A stretch of 49,660 bases of DNA from an uncultured Myxococcales bacterium (GTDB taxonomy: Bacteria > Myxococcota_A > UBA9042 > DTJE01). A model generated the notes under the pieces. The model worked only from the letters and a program-made list of their open reading frames with translations, was not told where the DNA came from and ran no database searches. The position numbers were made by a program, and so were the translations under genes. Numbering within the stretch: position 1 is the first letter of the stretch; every line of letters begins with the position of its first letter. The stretch spans positions 1 through 49,660 of the forward strand of contig CAIOFV010000126.1 of NCBI GenBank assembly GCA_903857665.1, given 5' to 3'. Of the stretch, positions 41,373 to 49,660 are shown piece by piece.

Positions 41373-41792
41373 ATGGCGGTTCTGAGGACCCTGGGAATGA
41401 TCAAGCCCGACGCGGTGGCGGCGGGCAGCACCGGTGCGATCCTGGCGATGATCGAGGCCGCGGGGCTGAGGGTCGTGGCCCTGCGGATGACCCGGCTGGC
41501 GAGGGCCGAGGCCGAGGCGTTCTACGCGGTGCACAGCCAGCGAGGCTTCTACGGCGAACTGTGCGAGTTCATGTCGTCGGGGCCGATCGTGGCGATGGTG
41601 CTGGAGGGCCCGGACGCGATCGTCGCGTGGCGGACGCTGATGGGTCCCACGGACTCGACGAAGGCCGGGCCCGACACCGTGCGCGGGCGGTACGGGACCA
41701 GCGTGTCGCTGAACGCGGTACACGGATCCGACGCGCCGGAGACGGCCGCGATCGAAATCCCGTTCTTCTTCCCGGTTCGCGAGTTGTCCTGA
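41373..41792 (+). CDS. ndk: Nucleoside-diphosphate kinase
   Basis: Ndk moves phosphate between nucleoside di- and triphosphates through a phospho-histidine. ATG 41373 follows GGAGG by 5 bases. The 139-residue protein has Lys11 (GMIKPDAV), FYAVHSQRGFYGELCEFMSSGP, GPTDSTKAGPDTVRGRYG and the active His117 in NAVHGSDAPETA, all canonical. Length is standard (about 140). It is the last gene of the sucC-sucD-ndk operon. Confidence 0.97.
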   Translation: MAVLRTLGMIKPDAVAAGSTGAILAMIEAAGLRVVALRMTRLARAEAEAFYAVHSQRGFYGELCEFMSSGPIVAMVLEGPDAIVAWRTLMGPTDSTKAGPDTVRGRYGTSVSLNAVHGSDAPETAAIEIPFFFPVRELS

Positions 41793-41803
41793 CGTCCTGC
41801 AGC

Positions 41804-41819
41804 GGGGCCGAGGCGCCCC
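41804..41819. terminator. Weak hairpin between the ndk and gltX ends
   Basis: GGGGC (41804-41808) and GCCCC (41815-41819) with a 6-base loop form a short stem in the 34-base gap between two convergent operons. There is no T run. Low certainty. Confidence 0.3.
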
Positions 41820-41826
41820 CGACCCC

Positions 41827-43290
<1,464 letters not shown>

Positions 43291-43295
43291 GGGGA

Positions 43296-43904
43296 TCAAA
43301 CCTCCTCGGCGACCAGTTGGCGGATCCGGGCGGCGTGCAGGCTGGAACGCAGGCGCTCGGCCCGCAGGATGGCCCGGACGTCTTCCACGGCGCGATCCAG
43401 TTCTTCGTTGGTCACGGTGAAGCGGTATTCGCCCGCCGTCGCGATTTCGATACGGGCGTTGTGCAGGCGCAGCCGGATCGTGGCCTCGTCGTCCAGCGCA
43501 CGCCCCTGCAGGCGACGACGGATTTCCGCCATGGACGGCGGCAGCACGAAGATCGTCACGGCGTCCGGGTACCGGCGCATCAGCGCGCGGCCCCCCTGGT
43601 AGTCCACGTCGAACAGCACGTCCCGTCCCGCAGCCAACTGCCGGTCCACCTCCGCCACCGACGTGCCGTACCGGTGCGCGTGCACGTGGGCCCACTCCAC
43701 GAAGCCGCCGGAACGCTCGATGTCCGAGAAGCCGTCCTCGGTCACGAAGTGGTAGTCGATGCCCTCGACCTCGCCGGCGCGCGGCGCGCGGGTGGTGTGG
43801 GAAACGGAAAAGGCGCAGTTCGGCTCGACCGCCCTCACCCGCGAGATGATCGTGGTCTTGCCGGCCCCGGAGGGTGCGCTGAAGACGACCAGGAGCCCCT
43901 TCAT
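43296..43904 (-). CDS. gmk: Guanylate kinase
   Basis: Gmk phosphorylates GMP to GDP. ATG 43904, preceded by GGAG 7 bases away, gives 202 residues beginning MKGLLVVFSAPSGAGKTT (Walker A SGAGKTT). SVSHTTRAPRAGEVEGIDYHFV and FVEWAHVHAHRYGTS are the GMP-binding blocks, and DVDYQGGRALMRRYPDAVTIFVLPPS is the Walker B region. A further in-frame stretch upstream is Arg-rich noise. It is directly upstream of gltX. Confidence 0.96.
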   Translation of the reverse strand: MKGLLVVFSAPSGAGKTTIISRVRAVEPNCAFSVSHTTRAPRAGEVEGIDYHFVTEDGFSDIERSGGFVEWAHVHAHRYGTSVAEVDRQLAAGRDVLFDVDYQGGRALMRRYPDAVTIFVLPPSMAEIRRRLQGRALDDEATIRLRLHNARIEIATAGEYRFTVTNEELDRAVEDVRAILRAERLRSSLHAARIRQLVAEEV

Positions 43905-44022
43905 GAGCCTTCTCCGTTGGTAGCGCCCGAGGCGACTGCGGCTGCGCCTGCGTGCCCGGGTGAAGCACCCGCGTCCCAGGCAGTGCAAGGCCGCGACGCG
44001 ACGGCGGATGCTAGCGCGGGGC

Positions 44023-44694
44023 TCATCCGAATTCAAGGTCGGTGCCGGGATGCTCGCGGATGCTGGCGAAGCCTCCGGGCGACACGATGACGTGGTCCAG
44101 TACGCGGATGTCCAGGCAGCGTGACGCTTCCAGCAGGCGCCCGGTAAAGCGTATGTCCTCGGGGCTGGGCGCCGGGTCGCCCGACGGGTGGTTGTGGACG
44201 AACACCGCGCGATGGGCGGATTCCTTCACCAGCAGCGTGAACACCTGCCGGGGCGTCAGGTTGACGCCGCTTTCCCATCCCCGGGCCACCACCCACTCGC
44301 CCGTGACGCGATTGCGCGAGTTCACCCCGATCGCGACGAACGATTCGACGGGGTCGTGGGCCAGGCGCGCGCACCGGTCCGCCACGTCCGACGCCCGCAG
44401 CAACGGGGGACCGTCGGCGGCGGGCACCAGTGTGCGTCGCCCCAGTTCCAGCGCGGCCAGCAGGCGACAGGCCTTGGCCAACCCCACCCCGGGCACGTCC
44501 GCCAGTTCGCGCGGCCGACGTTCCTGCAGCCGCCGGATCGAGCCGCAATCGGCCAGCAGCCCCTGGGCCACCCGGTCCCCGGGCATCGTGCGCGTCCCCG
44601 GCGACACCAGCAGCGTCAGCAGATCCTGGTCGGACAGCGCCGCCACTCCCACGTCCACCAGCCGCTCCCGCGGCCCCTCCCCGGTCGGTCCCAT
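44023..44694 (-). CDS. radC: RadC family JAMM-domain protein
   Basis: ATG 44694 has GGGAGGGG 5 bases upstream, giving 223 residues of typical RadC length. The N-terminal helix-hairpin-helix part has ALSDQDLLTLLVSPGTR and LADVPGVGLAKACRLLAALELG. The C-terminal JAMM metalloprotease-like domain has VNSRNRV, then VKESAHRAVFVHNHPSGDPA and SPED (HxH...S..D metal-binding pattern), and DHVIV. RadC is traditionally linked to DNA repair, but its function is not proven. It is separated from gmk by 118 bases. Confidence 0.93.
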   Translation of the reverse strand: MGPTGEGPRERLVDVGVAALSDQDLLTLLVSPGTRTMPGDRVAQGLLADCGSIRRLQERRPRELADVPGVGLAKACRLLAALELGRRTLVPAADGPPLLRASDVADRCARLAHDPVESFVAIGVNSRNRVTGEWVVARGWESGVNLTPRQVFTLLVKESAHRAVFVHNHPSGDPAPSPEDIRFTGRLLEASRCLDIRVLDHVIVSPGGFASIREHPGTDLEFG

Positions 44695-44932
44695 CGATTC
44701 CCCTCCCTTCGGCCCAGTTGCGGGCGCACCGGCGGATCCCGCCGCGCAAGGGACAAGGCAGCAAGGGACATGCCGCGTCGCCACTGCGACAACCGCCCGG
44801 ATCCACGCCGGTTCATGGCGGACGGATCGAGGCAGGTGTTGGACGGGCTGGACTGCGTACAACATGGATCGGACGCGAAGCCGCGAGCGCGCGCGGTCCC
44901 GTCTCCACGAAGGGCCCACCGAGCGTTTCCGC

Positions 44933-44961
44933 TTGCCTTCCCCGGGAGCGCGTGGTATTGA
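44933..44961 (+). promoter_or_regulatory. Promoter of tRNA-Pro
   Basis: Plus strand: TTGCCT (44933-44938), 17-base spacer, TATTGA (44956-44961). The predicted start near 44968 lies about 10 bases before the tRNA. Confidence 0.4.
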
Positions 44962-44978
44962 TTCGCCGCTTTTTGGCC

Positions 44979-45053
44979 CGGGGCGTAGCGCAGCCTGGTT
45001 AGCGCACTTGACTGGGGGTCAAGGGGTCGTCAGTTCGAATCTGACCGCCCCGA
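44979..45053 (+). tRNA. tRNA-Pro(GGG)
   Basis: A full cloverleaf can be drawn. The acceptor stem CGGGGCG pairs with CGCCCCG at 45046-45052. The anticodon arm CTTGA-CTGGGGG-TCAAG gives anticodon GGG. The T arm contains TTCGAAT. The discriminator is A45053, and the following bases are CCG, so the 3' CCA is not encoded. The tRNA is the likely insertion point of the element to its right. Confidence 0.95.
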
Positions 45054-45059
45054 CCGGGC

Positions 45060-45106
45060 AAGCCCGCGGCATCGAGGGAGAAATCCCAAAGATGCCGCGG
45101 GCTTTC
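45060..45106 (+). terminator. Strong intrinsic terminator after tRNA-Pro
   Basis: A perfect 14-base inverted repeat (AAGCCCGCGGCATC at 45060-45073, GATGCCGCGGGCTT at 45091-45104) with a 17-base loop is followed by T and C, so the stem end and tail form a short TTT run. It separates the tRNA from the integrase, which points towards it, and could stop transcription from both sides. Confidence 0.75.
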
Positions 45107-45139
45107 GTACTTCTTGGCCCTGCGTTTTCCGCTCGCTTT

Positions 45140-46387
45140 TCAACCGCAGATCCCCGCCTGCTCAGCCGCACGAGACGAAATGCGAGACGAAATCCGTCCC
45201 GCCTCAGCTTCGTCCGCGCCTCCCACGATCACCCTCAACGCCTGCCGCCGCTCCGGGGCACCCACGTAGTGGCGCGTCGCCGTACGGCCCTCGTCCCCAT
45301 GCCGCAATGCCTCCGCGATGTCCCCGATCTGCCGGCCCATGAGCACCCGCAACAGCGTCGCGTGCGTCCCGCGCAGCCCGTGCGGGCAGACCTTCCGCAC
45401 CGGCTGGCCGTCCACCTTGGACTTCCCGCAGACCTCGACGACCAGATCCCGGAGCCAGCCGCGCGTGTGCGGCCGGTTGCTGTCGTCGTGCAGCAGGAAG
45501 GCGTCGGGCGACCGATCCGCCGTCAGCCAGGTCAGGTCGGCACGCAGAACCTCCGGGACCTCCCACTCGCCGTTGCGCGCCGCCGTCTTCACGTGCCAGC
45601 CGTCCGCCTCGCCGGCCCCCTCGTCCCGGACGTACCCGATCCCACCCTCCAGGTCGACGTCCCCGACCCGCAGGTGCAGAACCTCGCCCGACGCGAGTCC
45701 GCACAGGAGCGGCAGGCTCGCCGCGACCCGGCGTTCCACCGCCAGGCGTTCCCGGTCGGTCCTTGGTGCGTTCTTCGCGTACGTCAGCGCCAGCGCGGTC
45801 GCGAGGTACGCCTGGACCTCGCTCTGATTTCGGAGCTGCGCTTTCCCCCGCCCGAGTTCCCTTGCTCCGTTCCGCGTGCGCCAGGGCAGCGGCTCGTCCA
45901 GACGATCCCGCTGGCGCAGGTACTCCGCGACGATGTCCTTGTTGATCATCCCCCGGCGGCGAAGCCAGGTCGCGAAACGCGCCAGGCACTTCCAGTACGA
46001 CCTCCGCGTCGCCATCGCACGCCCGGCCGTGTCCTTCAGGAACGCGTCGAGGGCGTTGGAGGAAAGGTTCGCGGCCAGGTTGTCGCCCCGGACCTTGACC
46101 AGCGACTTCAGCGCGCACCGGGCGAAGGCGACCGTCTCCGGGTTCCCGCTCTGCCGGTCCACGTGCTCGACGAATGCGTCCACGGCGTCCCTCACGGACA
46201 TTGGCGGCGGGGCGTAGAACCGGTCCCGCACGCCGTTGACGAACTCGTTCGCTTCGTCCGCATCCTGGCATCCTGGAATGCGAATCCAGCTTCTTTTGTC
46301 ATCGACGATCTCGCCGTAGAACCAGTGTCCATGCTTCCGATCGAGGTAGGGTCCGAGGATCCTGTTTCCGGCGTGATTACGGCCCAT
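45140..46387 (-). CDS. Tyrosine recombinase/integrase lacking the first catalytic arginine
   Basis: Tyrosine integrases insert mobile DNA at a specific site, often a tRNA 3' end. GGAGA lies 8 bases before ATG 46387, giving 415 residues. An N-terminal arm-binding-like part (about 1-60) precedes a core-binding helical region (65-160) and the catalytic domain (185-390). Lys267, His336 and Arg339 (CPHGLRGTH), His363 and the nucleophile Tyr374 (TRHYVG) are all present. The motif usually GLRxxE is GLASGE, so the first catalytic Arg is Ala232. The gene points at tRNA-Pro 87 bases away, as in many tRNA-integrated elements. Confidence 0.9.
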   Translation of the reverse strand: MGRNHAGNRILGPYLDRKHGHWFYGEIVDDKRSWIRIPGCQDADEANEFVNGVRDRFYAPPPMSVRDAVDAFVEHVDRQSGNPETVAFARCALKSLVKVRGDNLAANLSSNALDAFLKDTAGRAMATRRSYWKCLARFATWLRRRGMINKDIVAEYLRQRDRLDEPLPWRTRNGARELGRGKAQLRNQSEVQAYLATALALTYAKNAPRTDRERLAVERRVAASLPLLCGLASGEVLHLRVGDVDLEGGIGYVRDEGAGEADGWHVKTAARNGEWEVPEVLRADLTWLTADRSPDAFLLHDDSNRPHTRGWLRDLVVEVCGKSKVDGQPVRKVCPHGLRGTHATLLRVLMGRQIGDIAEALRHGDEGRTATRHYVGAPERRQALRVIVGGADEAEAGRISSRISSRAAEQAGICG

Positions 46388-46518
46388 TGTACGTTCTCCG
46401 CAAGCCCGACTTCGACCCTACCTCTGAACCAGACGGAAAGGAGGCTCTCGCCCCCGCCGGGCGCGGGAATGCGCACCGTTCCGAGCAGGATCCGGGTGGT
46501 CTCGGTGTCCGGTGCCAT
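46192..46518 (-). CDS. Small element-encoded protein overlapping the integrase start
   Basis: ATG 46518 has a strong GGAGG site 5 bases upstream. The first 45 residues (MAPDTETTRILLGTVRIPA onward, through SLLSVWFRGRVEVGL) look protein-like. The frame then runs 196 bases into the integrase gene in another reading frame, where the sequence becomes Ser/Thr/Arg-rich and less convincing. It may be a real overlapping gene of 108 residues or a shorter gene broken by a frameshift. No family recognised. Confidence 0.4.
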   Translation of the reverse strand: MAPDTETTRILLGTVRIPAPGGGESLLSVWFRGRVEVGLAENVQWAVITPETGSSDPTSIGSMDTGSTARSSMTKEAGFAFQDARMRTKRTSSSTACGTGSTPRRQCP

Positions 46519-46535
46519 GTCCCCCTCCCGCCCCC

Positions 46536-47057
46536 CTACCCCGCCCGGGCGCCCGACCCGTCCGGGAAGGTCCCGCCGAGCAGCCGCTTCACGCCGGCCA
46601 CGACCGCCGCCAGAGCGTGGTAGTCCTCGTACTTGCGGGTCCATGTCTCCAGCTCGCGCCGCGCCGCCTCGAGGATCTGGTCCCGGTACTCGGGCACGCG
46701 CAGGGCATCGAGCGTCGGGACGTACACGTGCTCGTGACGCTGGTTCGTGACCTGCTGGAACCCCCGGACCTCGATGACGGTGTCGCGCTTGGTCTCGTAA
46801 ACGATCGTGTAGGACCGCAGCAGCAGCCGGGCCTGGTCCAGGCGGAACCGCCGCGAGGCCTCCGTGTCGTCCCACTCGAAAATCGGGTGCAGCACGCTGT
46901 GCTTGGCGCGGGCGCTGTCCACGACCGACTCGGGCGTCAGTTCGCAGCCGTCGCGTTCGCGGATCGTCTCCAGCGCCGCGAGGGCGTCCTCGACCTTCAC
47001 GCCCCGGTTCGGGAACCCCGGGGCCCAGAGGCACCCCGTGACCTTGCCGTGCCGCAT
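46536..47057 (-). CDS. Phage-type conserved protein of unknown function
   Basis: ATG 47057 shares its A with the preceding stop (TGATG), so translation is coupled; GTG 47060 is the alternative. The 173-residue product has the pattern of a protein I recall from many prophages next to the same partner: ESVVDSARAKHSVLHPIFEWDD, then RFRLDQARLLLRSYTIV, then a helical C-terminal part. It is soluble and has no signal peptide. Function unknown; its neighbourhood in phages is usually the early or replication region, but this is from memory and not testable here. Confidence 0.7.
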   Translation of the reverse strand: MRHGKVTGCLWAPGFPNRGVKVEDALAALETIRERDGCELTPESVVDSARAKHSVLHPIFEWDDTEASRRFRLDQARLLLRSYTIVYETKRDTVIEVRGFQQVTNQRHEHVYVPTLDALRVPEYRDQILEAARRELETWTRKYEDYHALAAVVAGVKRLLGGTFPDGSGARAG

Positions 47058-47734
47058 CACGCCACCCCCTCGGCCCCGACCACCTCGAACTGGCCGAACG
47101 TGTTTCCCGACTTGTCCGAGCGCCACTCCCCGATCCCCACTTCGCCCGCCCGGGCCAGCAGGTTCAGGACGCTCTCGGCCGTCAGGAGGTCCGCGTTGAA
47201 CCGGATCACGATGTCCGCGTGCCACTCCGGCCACTCGGGCCGGAAGCGGATGTCGATCTTGCCGTTCTCGTTCCGCACCGCGTCGCCGTGCCCGTCGTTC
47301 CGCATCCGGGGCTCGCCGTGGAGGCGAATCATCATGGGGTGCTCGGTCCCGTACACGTGGAAGAACTGCCGCGCCTCGGTCATGCTGATCCCCTCGACCT
47401 CGCGGCACGCGGCGACCATGGCCTTCTTGAGCGCGAGCGCCAGGATCGCGTGGCCGGGCTTGCAGGGCGCCGGCATCTCGTAGAAGCACTTGTTGTAGCA
47501 GGCCACCGGGTCCTTCGGCGGGCGTTTCGTCTTGCCCCGGATCTCGGGGTCCTTCTGCATGTTCTTCAGGATCTCGATCAACACGGCGATCGACAGCGCC
47601 GACAGAATGAGCGGCGTGATCCCCCGAATGCGGACCAGGATCCGCGCGCGGTTCGGCTTCTGGATGACGATCGTCTTCTGAACCACGGTCTCGGTCGCTG
47701 CCTGCTTGTTCGGGGCCTTCCTCGGCGTTGCCAT
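47057..47734 (-). CDS. Phage-type conserved protein, partner of the downstream gene
   Basis: ATG 47734 has AAGGAGG 6 bases upstream, one of the best ribosome sites in the window. The 225-residue protein starts with a Lys/Gln-rich head, then VRIRGITPLILSALS, FKKA-like LALKKAMVAACREVEG, GEPRMRNDG and DIRFRPEWPEWHADIVIRFNADLL, and ends LLARAGEVGIGEWRSDKSG with FGQFEV. This set of blocks matches a prophage protein family seen from memory. It begins the leftward operon of the element, just after a long inverted repeat. Confidence 0.72.
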   Translation of the reverse strand: MATPRKAPNKQAATETVVQKTIVIQKPNRARILVRIRGITPLILSALSIAVLIEILKNMQKDPEIRGKTKRPPKDPVACYNKCFYEMPAPCKPGHAILALALKKAMVAACREVEGISMTEARQFFHVYGTEHPMMIRLHGEPRMRNDGHGDAVRNENGKIDIRFRPEWPEWHADIVIRFNADLLTAESVLNLLARAGEVGIGEWRSDKSGNTFGQFEVVGAEGVA

Positions 47735-48052
47735 CGTGAACCTCCTTGTTGATCGACCCGCCCCGGGATCCCGGACACCCGTTCACCCGGGGCGGGTCTC
47801 CAAGCCAGACCCGACGCTGCCATGCCTAACGCAGCCTGGCCGCGCCAAACCCCTCGATGCCGCGACGGCCGCCTTCGCGACCGCACCACTTCGAACACTT
47901 GCACCGCCTTGACCCGCGTTGCCGGTCCACGCGAGGCGTTGCCGTGCCCTTCCGCGACTCCCTTTCGGGAGCATCACGCGATCCGCTCTCGCGGCCTCGC
48001 AAGTCGCATCTTCCCTTGGGCCTCCCTGAACCTTCGTGGGCGGGTTTCGGGC
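47735..48052. other. 318-base gap in the element with a long inverted repeat
   Basis: I see no protein gene. The left end holds the 13-base inverted repeat described separately. GCGTTGCCG occurs twice 20 bases apart (near 47917 and 47937). No convincing promoter hexamer pair is seen on either strand. Confidence 0.5.
47755..47798. repeat. 13-base perfect inverted repeat in the leader of the phage-type operon
   Basis: GACCCGCCCCGGG (47755-47767) and CCCGGGGCGGGTC (47786-47798) are perfect complements with an 18-base loop. A second 12-base palindrome, CCGGGATCCCGG (47763-47774), overlaps the left arm. The structure ends 21 bases before the ATG of the 225-residue protein, so in the leftward mRNA it could fold into a leader hairpin, or it could be a DNA operator. 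Confidence 0.7.
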
Positions 48053-48568
48053 TCATCTCAACACGCCTGCAAGTCCGCTCAGGAAGCCGCGGAGGCGCGC
48101 TTCGAGGTCAACGGGCGCCCGCGGGACCGAGAGGTCGCCGCGAGCGATTGCGGCACGAAGGGCCGAACGCGCGAAGTCCTCCTGGAGGTAGGAACCCCAA
48201 CCCTCTTCGCCGGACTCATCGGCTTCGACCGCGAGGCCGCAGACCCGGCCCCACGGCCATGGGGGATCGAGCGTGGGCAGGTCCGTTGCGGAGAAGACGC
48301 CGCGGAGGTAGCCAACGATGATCGTGGCACGCCGCCTTGCAGGGTCGGCGGCCGGGCCGCGACCGAGGCCGTGGAACGGCTTCGACGGTCTGTGCTCGAT
48401 CCGCGACTGCACGATCCGCAGTTGATCGCCCATGTCCGTGGTGCCCAGGAAGGCGTTCCACAACGGCGCCTCGTCCACGTCTCGCTCGTGGGCGTCCAGC
48501 CAGGCCAGCACGGCGCGCACTTCCGGCGTGCGCTCCGAGGGGACCTGTTCTGGCCGGCTGCTGGACAT
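48053..48568 (-). CDS. Uncharacterised element-encoded protein
   Basis: This 171-residue soluble protein starts at ATG 48568 with no good ribosome site. It is acidic in the middle and has two helical halves: EVRAVLAWLDAHERDVDE and DFARSALRAAIARGDLSV. No family is recognised. Trp-rich segments (PLWNAFLG, PPWPWGRV) suggest a folded protein rather than random coding. It is on the same strand as the phage-type operon but separated by the hairpin gap, so it may have a separate promoter. Confidence 0.55.
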   Translation of the reverse strand: MSSSRPEQVPSERTPEVRAVLAWLDAHERDVDEAPLWNAFLGTTDMGDQLRIVQSRIEHRPSKPFHGLGRGPAADPARRRATIIVGYLRGVFSATDLPTLDPPWPWGRVCGLAVEADESGEEGWGSYLQEDFARSALRAAIARGDLSVPRAPVDLEARLRGFLSGLAGVLR

Positions 48569-48682
48569 TGGGTTCCGCGCCCTCCAGTTGCGATTCTGGA
48601 AGGCTGGATCCAGCGAAACCAGCGAATTGCCGTAGGGTTAGCGTCGTGTCGACGTGGCGGCGACGTCGTGGCTACGTCGCGC

Positions 48683-49660
48683 CTACGCGGGATCGACGCG
48701 GAACGTGGGATGGGAGGCGAGTGCGCGGAGAAGGGCCGCGACCTCGAGGTCCCCGGCGACGTCCGGGTCTGCCAGGTGGAGTTCCACGTCGATCTCGATC
48801 CCGTCCGAGGAGCAGTTGATCCGCCGCAGCTTCGTGCCCCTCCCGTCTTCGTCCAGGATCTGGCGGCTGCACCGCTCGTGGAAGCGCGCTTCGATGTCGT
48901 TCGCGTGATCGCGCCGGCTGCCGATCCGGAAGTATGACCCCGGGTCATTGCCGCGCGGCTGGGCGTTCCCGAACAGCGTCCTCCGGATCGCCATGGCCAG
49001 CAGCAGCCTGTACTGCGTCATCGTGAGATCCACGTCGATACCGTCGGCGCGGACCACGAAGCGTTTCGGCTCCACTTGGCCCAGGAAGACCAGGCAGCCC
49101 GGCGCCGGATGCTCGCGCCCATCGGCGGGGTCACGCACCACCGGGACCTGGCTCAAGAGGTTGAGCACCTCCGCACGCAGAATCCGTTGCCGTTGCGTCG
49201 CGTGGACCGCATGGAACTCGGGCGGGGACAGCACGCAGATCGGATCGCGGCCCTTCCTCCCGGCAGTTGACGCGCCCGGCGAAAACGTCTCCGTGAAGAT
49301 CGCCTCCTGGACCGCCGACATCAGCGCCTGGAAGTGTCGCGAGTTCTCTTCGGACTTCCGGGCGACCTGGAAGAAAACCCCGGCCGGCGTCATCAGCACG
49401 GGCAGATCAATGCCGCCGAACAGCCAGCCGCCGATCAGACTGCGGGCCGCCAGCCCTACGACAACGCCCAGGCCACACGAGGCGGCCGCGGCAGCCGCGT
49501 TCCACACCGCCTTCGCCTCGGCCTGCGCTACGAACTCCAGGAGTATCCCGTGCAACTCCTGGAGGCGCTCGACGCTTACGGCGGGCGGTCCTGCCGCCGG
49601 TCGCCTTTCGGTTCGGACACCAGAACGATCTTCGGGAACAGGAACAACGTCTCCGATTGA
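48683..49660 (-). CDS. Membrane-linked protein with a possible winged-helix region, open to the right edge
   Basis: The frame is open to the window edge (326 codons visible), so the start may lie outside; the only in-window start is a TTG at 49555 without a properly spaced ribosome site. Counting from that TTG, hydrophobic segments lie near residues 18-55 (AAAAASCGLGVVVGLAARSL, GGIDLPVLMTPAGV). Residues 165-195 have VDLTMTQYRLLLAMAIRR, similar in rhythm to the first helices of OmpR-type winged-helix DNA-binding domains. RRDHANDIEARFHERC follows. The similarity is suggestive only; a conjugative or phage function is equally possible. Confidence 0.5.
   Translation of the reverse strand, partial: SIGDVVPVPEDRSGVRTERRPAAGPPAVSVERLQELHGILLEFVAQAEAKAVWNAAAAAASCGLGVVVGLAARSLIGGWLFGGIDLPVLMTPAGVFFQVARKSEENSRHFQALMSAVQEAIFTETFSPGASTAGRKGRDPICVLSPPEFHAVHATQRQRILRAEVLNLLSQVPVVRDPADGREHPAPGCLVFLGQVEPKRFVVRADGIDVDLTMTQYRLLLAMAIRRTLFGNAQPRGNDPGSYFRIGSRRDHANDIEARFHERCSRQILDEDGRGTKLRRINCSSDGIEIDVELHLADPDVAGDLEVAALLRALASHPTFRVDPA

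Noticed and set aside
44042..46750. Plus-strand open frame of about 900 codons across radC, the tRNA and the integrase
   Set aside because: It crosses a tRNA gene and is low-complexity Arg/Ser/Pro; radC and the integrase on the other strand are clear.
47917..47946. Two copies of GCGTTGCCG that might be iterons
   Set aside because: Only two copies, and the word is common by chance in DNA of this composition.
45107..49660. Direct repeat of the tRNA-Pro 3' end as the right attachment site
   Set aside because: No copy longer than about 8 bases (near 47085, inside a gene) could be seen; the element probably ends outside the window.

Overview
The window looks like chromosomal DNA from a very GC-rich Gram-negative bacterium, probably Myxococcota or a neighbouring lineage of the former Deltaproteobacteria. 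The basis is: many Ala/Pro-rich lipoproteins, a BamD-type lipoprotein, Mla and Exb/Tol systems, a CarD-type regulator, an AgmX/PglI-type TonB-like protein, and GC-saturated third codon positions. The lineage is an inference; there is no rRNA here.

Layout. 1-2476: end of a TRAP transporter operon (solute-binding protein, small permease with a large repeat insert, large permease). 2546-5925: two divergent uncharacterised genes (a HEAT-repeat protein and a membrane-anchored protein). 6175-10016 (minus): an Exb/Tol-type energy-transducing module, with an AgmX-like FHA/TonB-like membrane protein, ExbB and two ExbD proteins. 10209-15530 (minus): one compact operon for an Mla-type lipid transporter with two ATPases, two permeases and one MCE protein, led by a NifX-like gene and ended by a periplasmic protein. 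15654-22237 (plus): oxidoreductase, small secreted protein, flippase-like membrane protein, lytic transglycosylase, BamD, CarD-like regulator and PurF. 22146-27770: a 1,870-residue secreted TPR-type protein. 27911-34962: CdsA, a PEGA-like lipoprotein, a divergent radical SAM enzyme, GlpD and a HEAT lipoprotein. 34982-35089: a 35-residue membrane protein. 35546-41792: NAD synthetase, PAP2 phosphatase, a lipoprotein, SucC, SucD and Ndk. 41827-44694 (minus): GltX, Gmk and RadC. 44979-45053: tRNA-Pro(GGG) with a strong terminator. 45140-49660: an integrative, phage-like element next to that tRNA, running off the right edge.

The main theme of the chromosomal part is the cell envelope: lipid trafficking (Mla-type operon, CdsA, GlpD, PAP2, flippase-like protein), outer-membrane assembly (BamD), peptidoglycan turnover and energised envelope machinery, mixed with central metabolism (SucCD, Ndk, NadE, PurF).

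The most striking observation is in the Mla-type operon. ATPase 1 has a canonical LSGGM signature but Asp in place of the Walker B glutamate. ATPase 2 has a canonical Walker B but a degraded signature (VGPSQ). These changes are complementary in the way known from heterodimeric ABC exporters with one degenerate ATP site. They predict a heteromeric, asymmetric MCE transporter, unlike the homodimeric MlaFEDB of E. coli.
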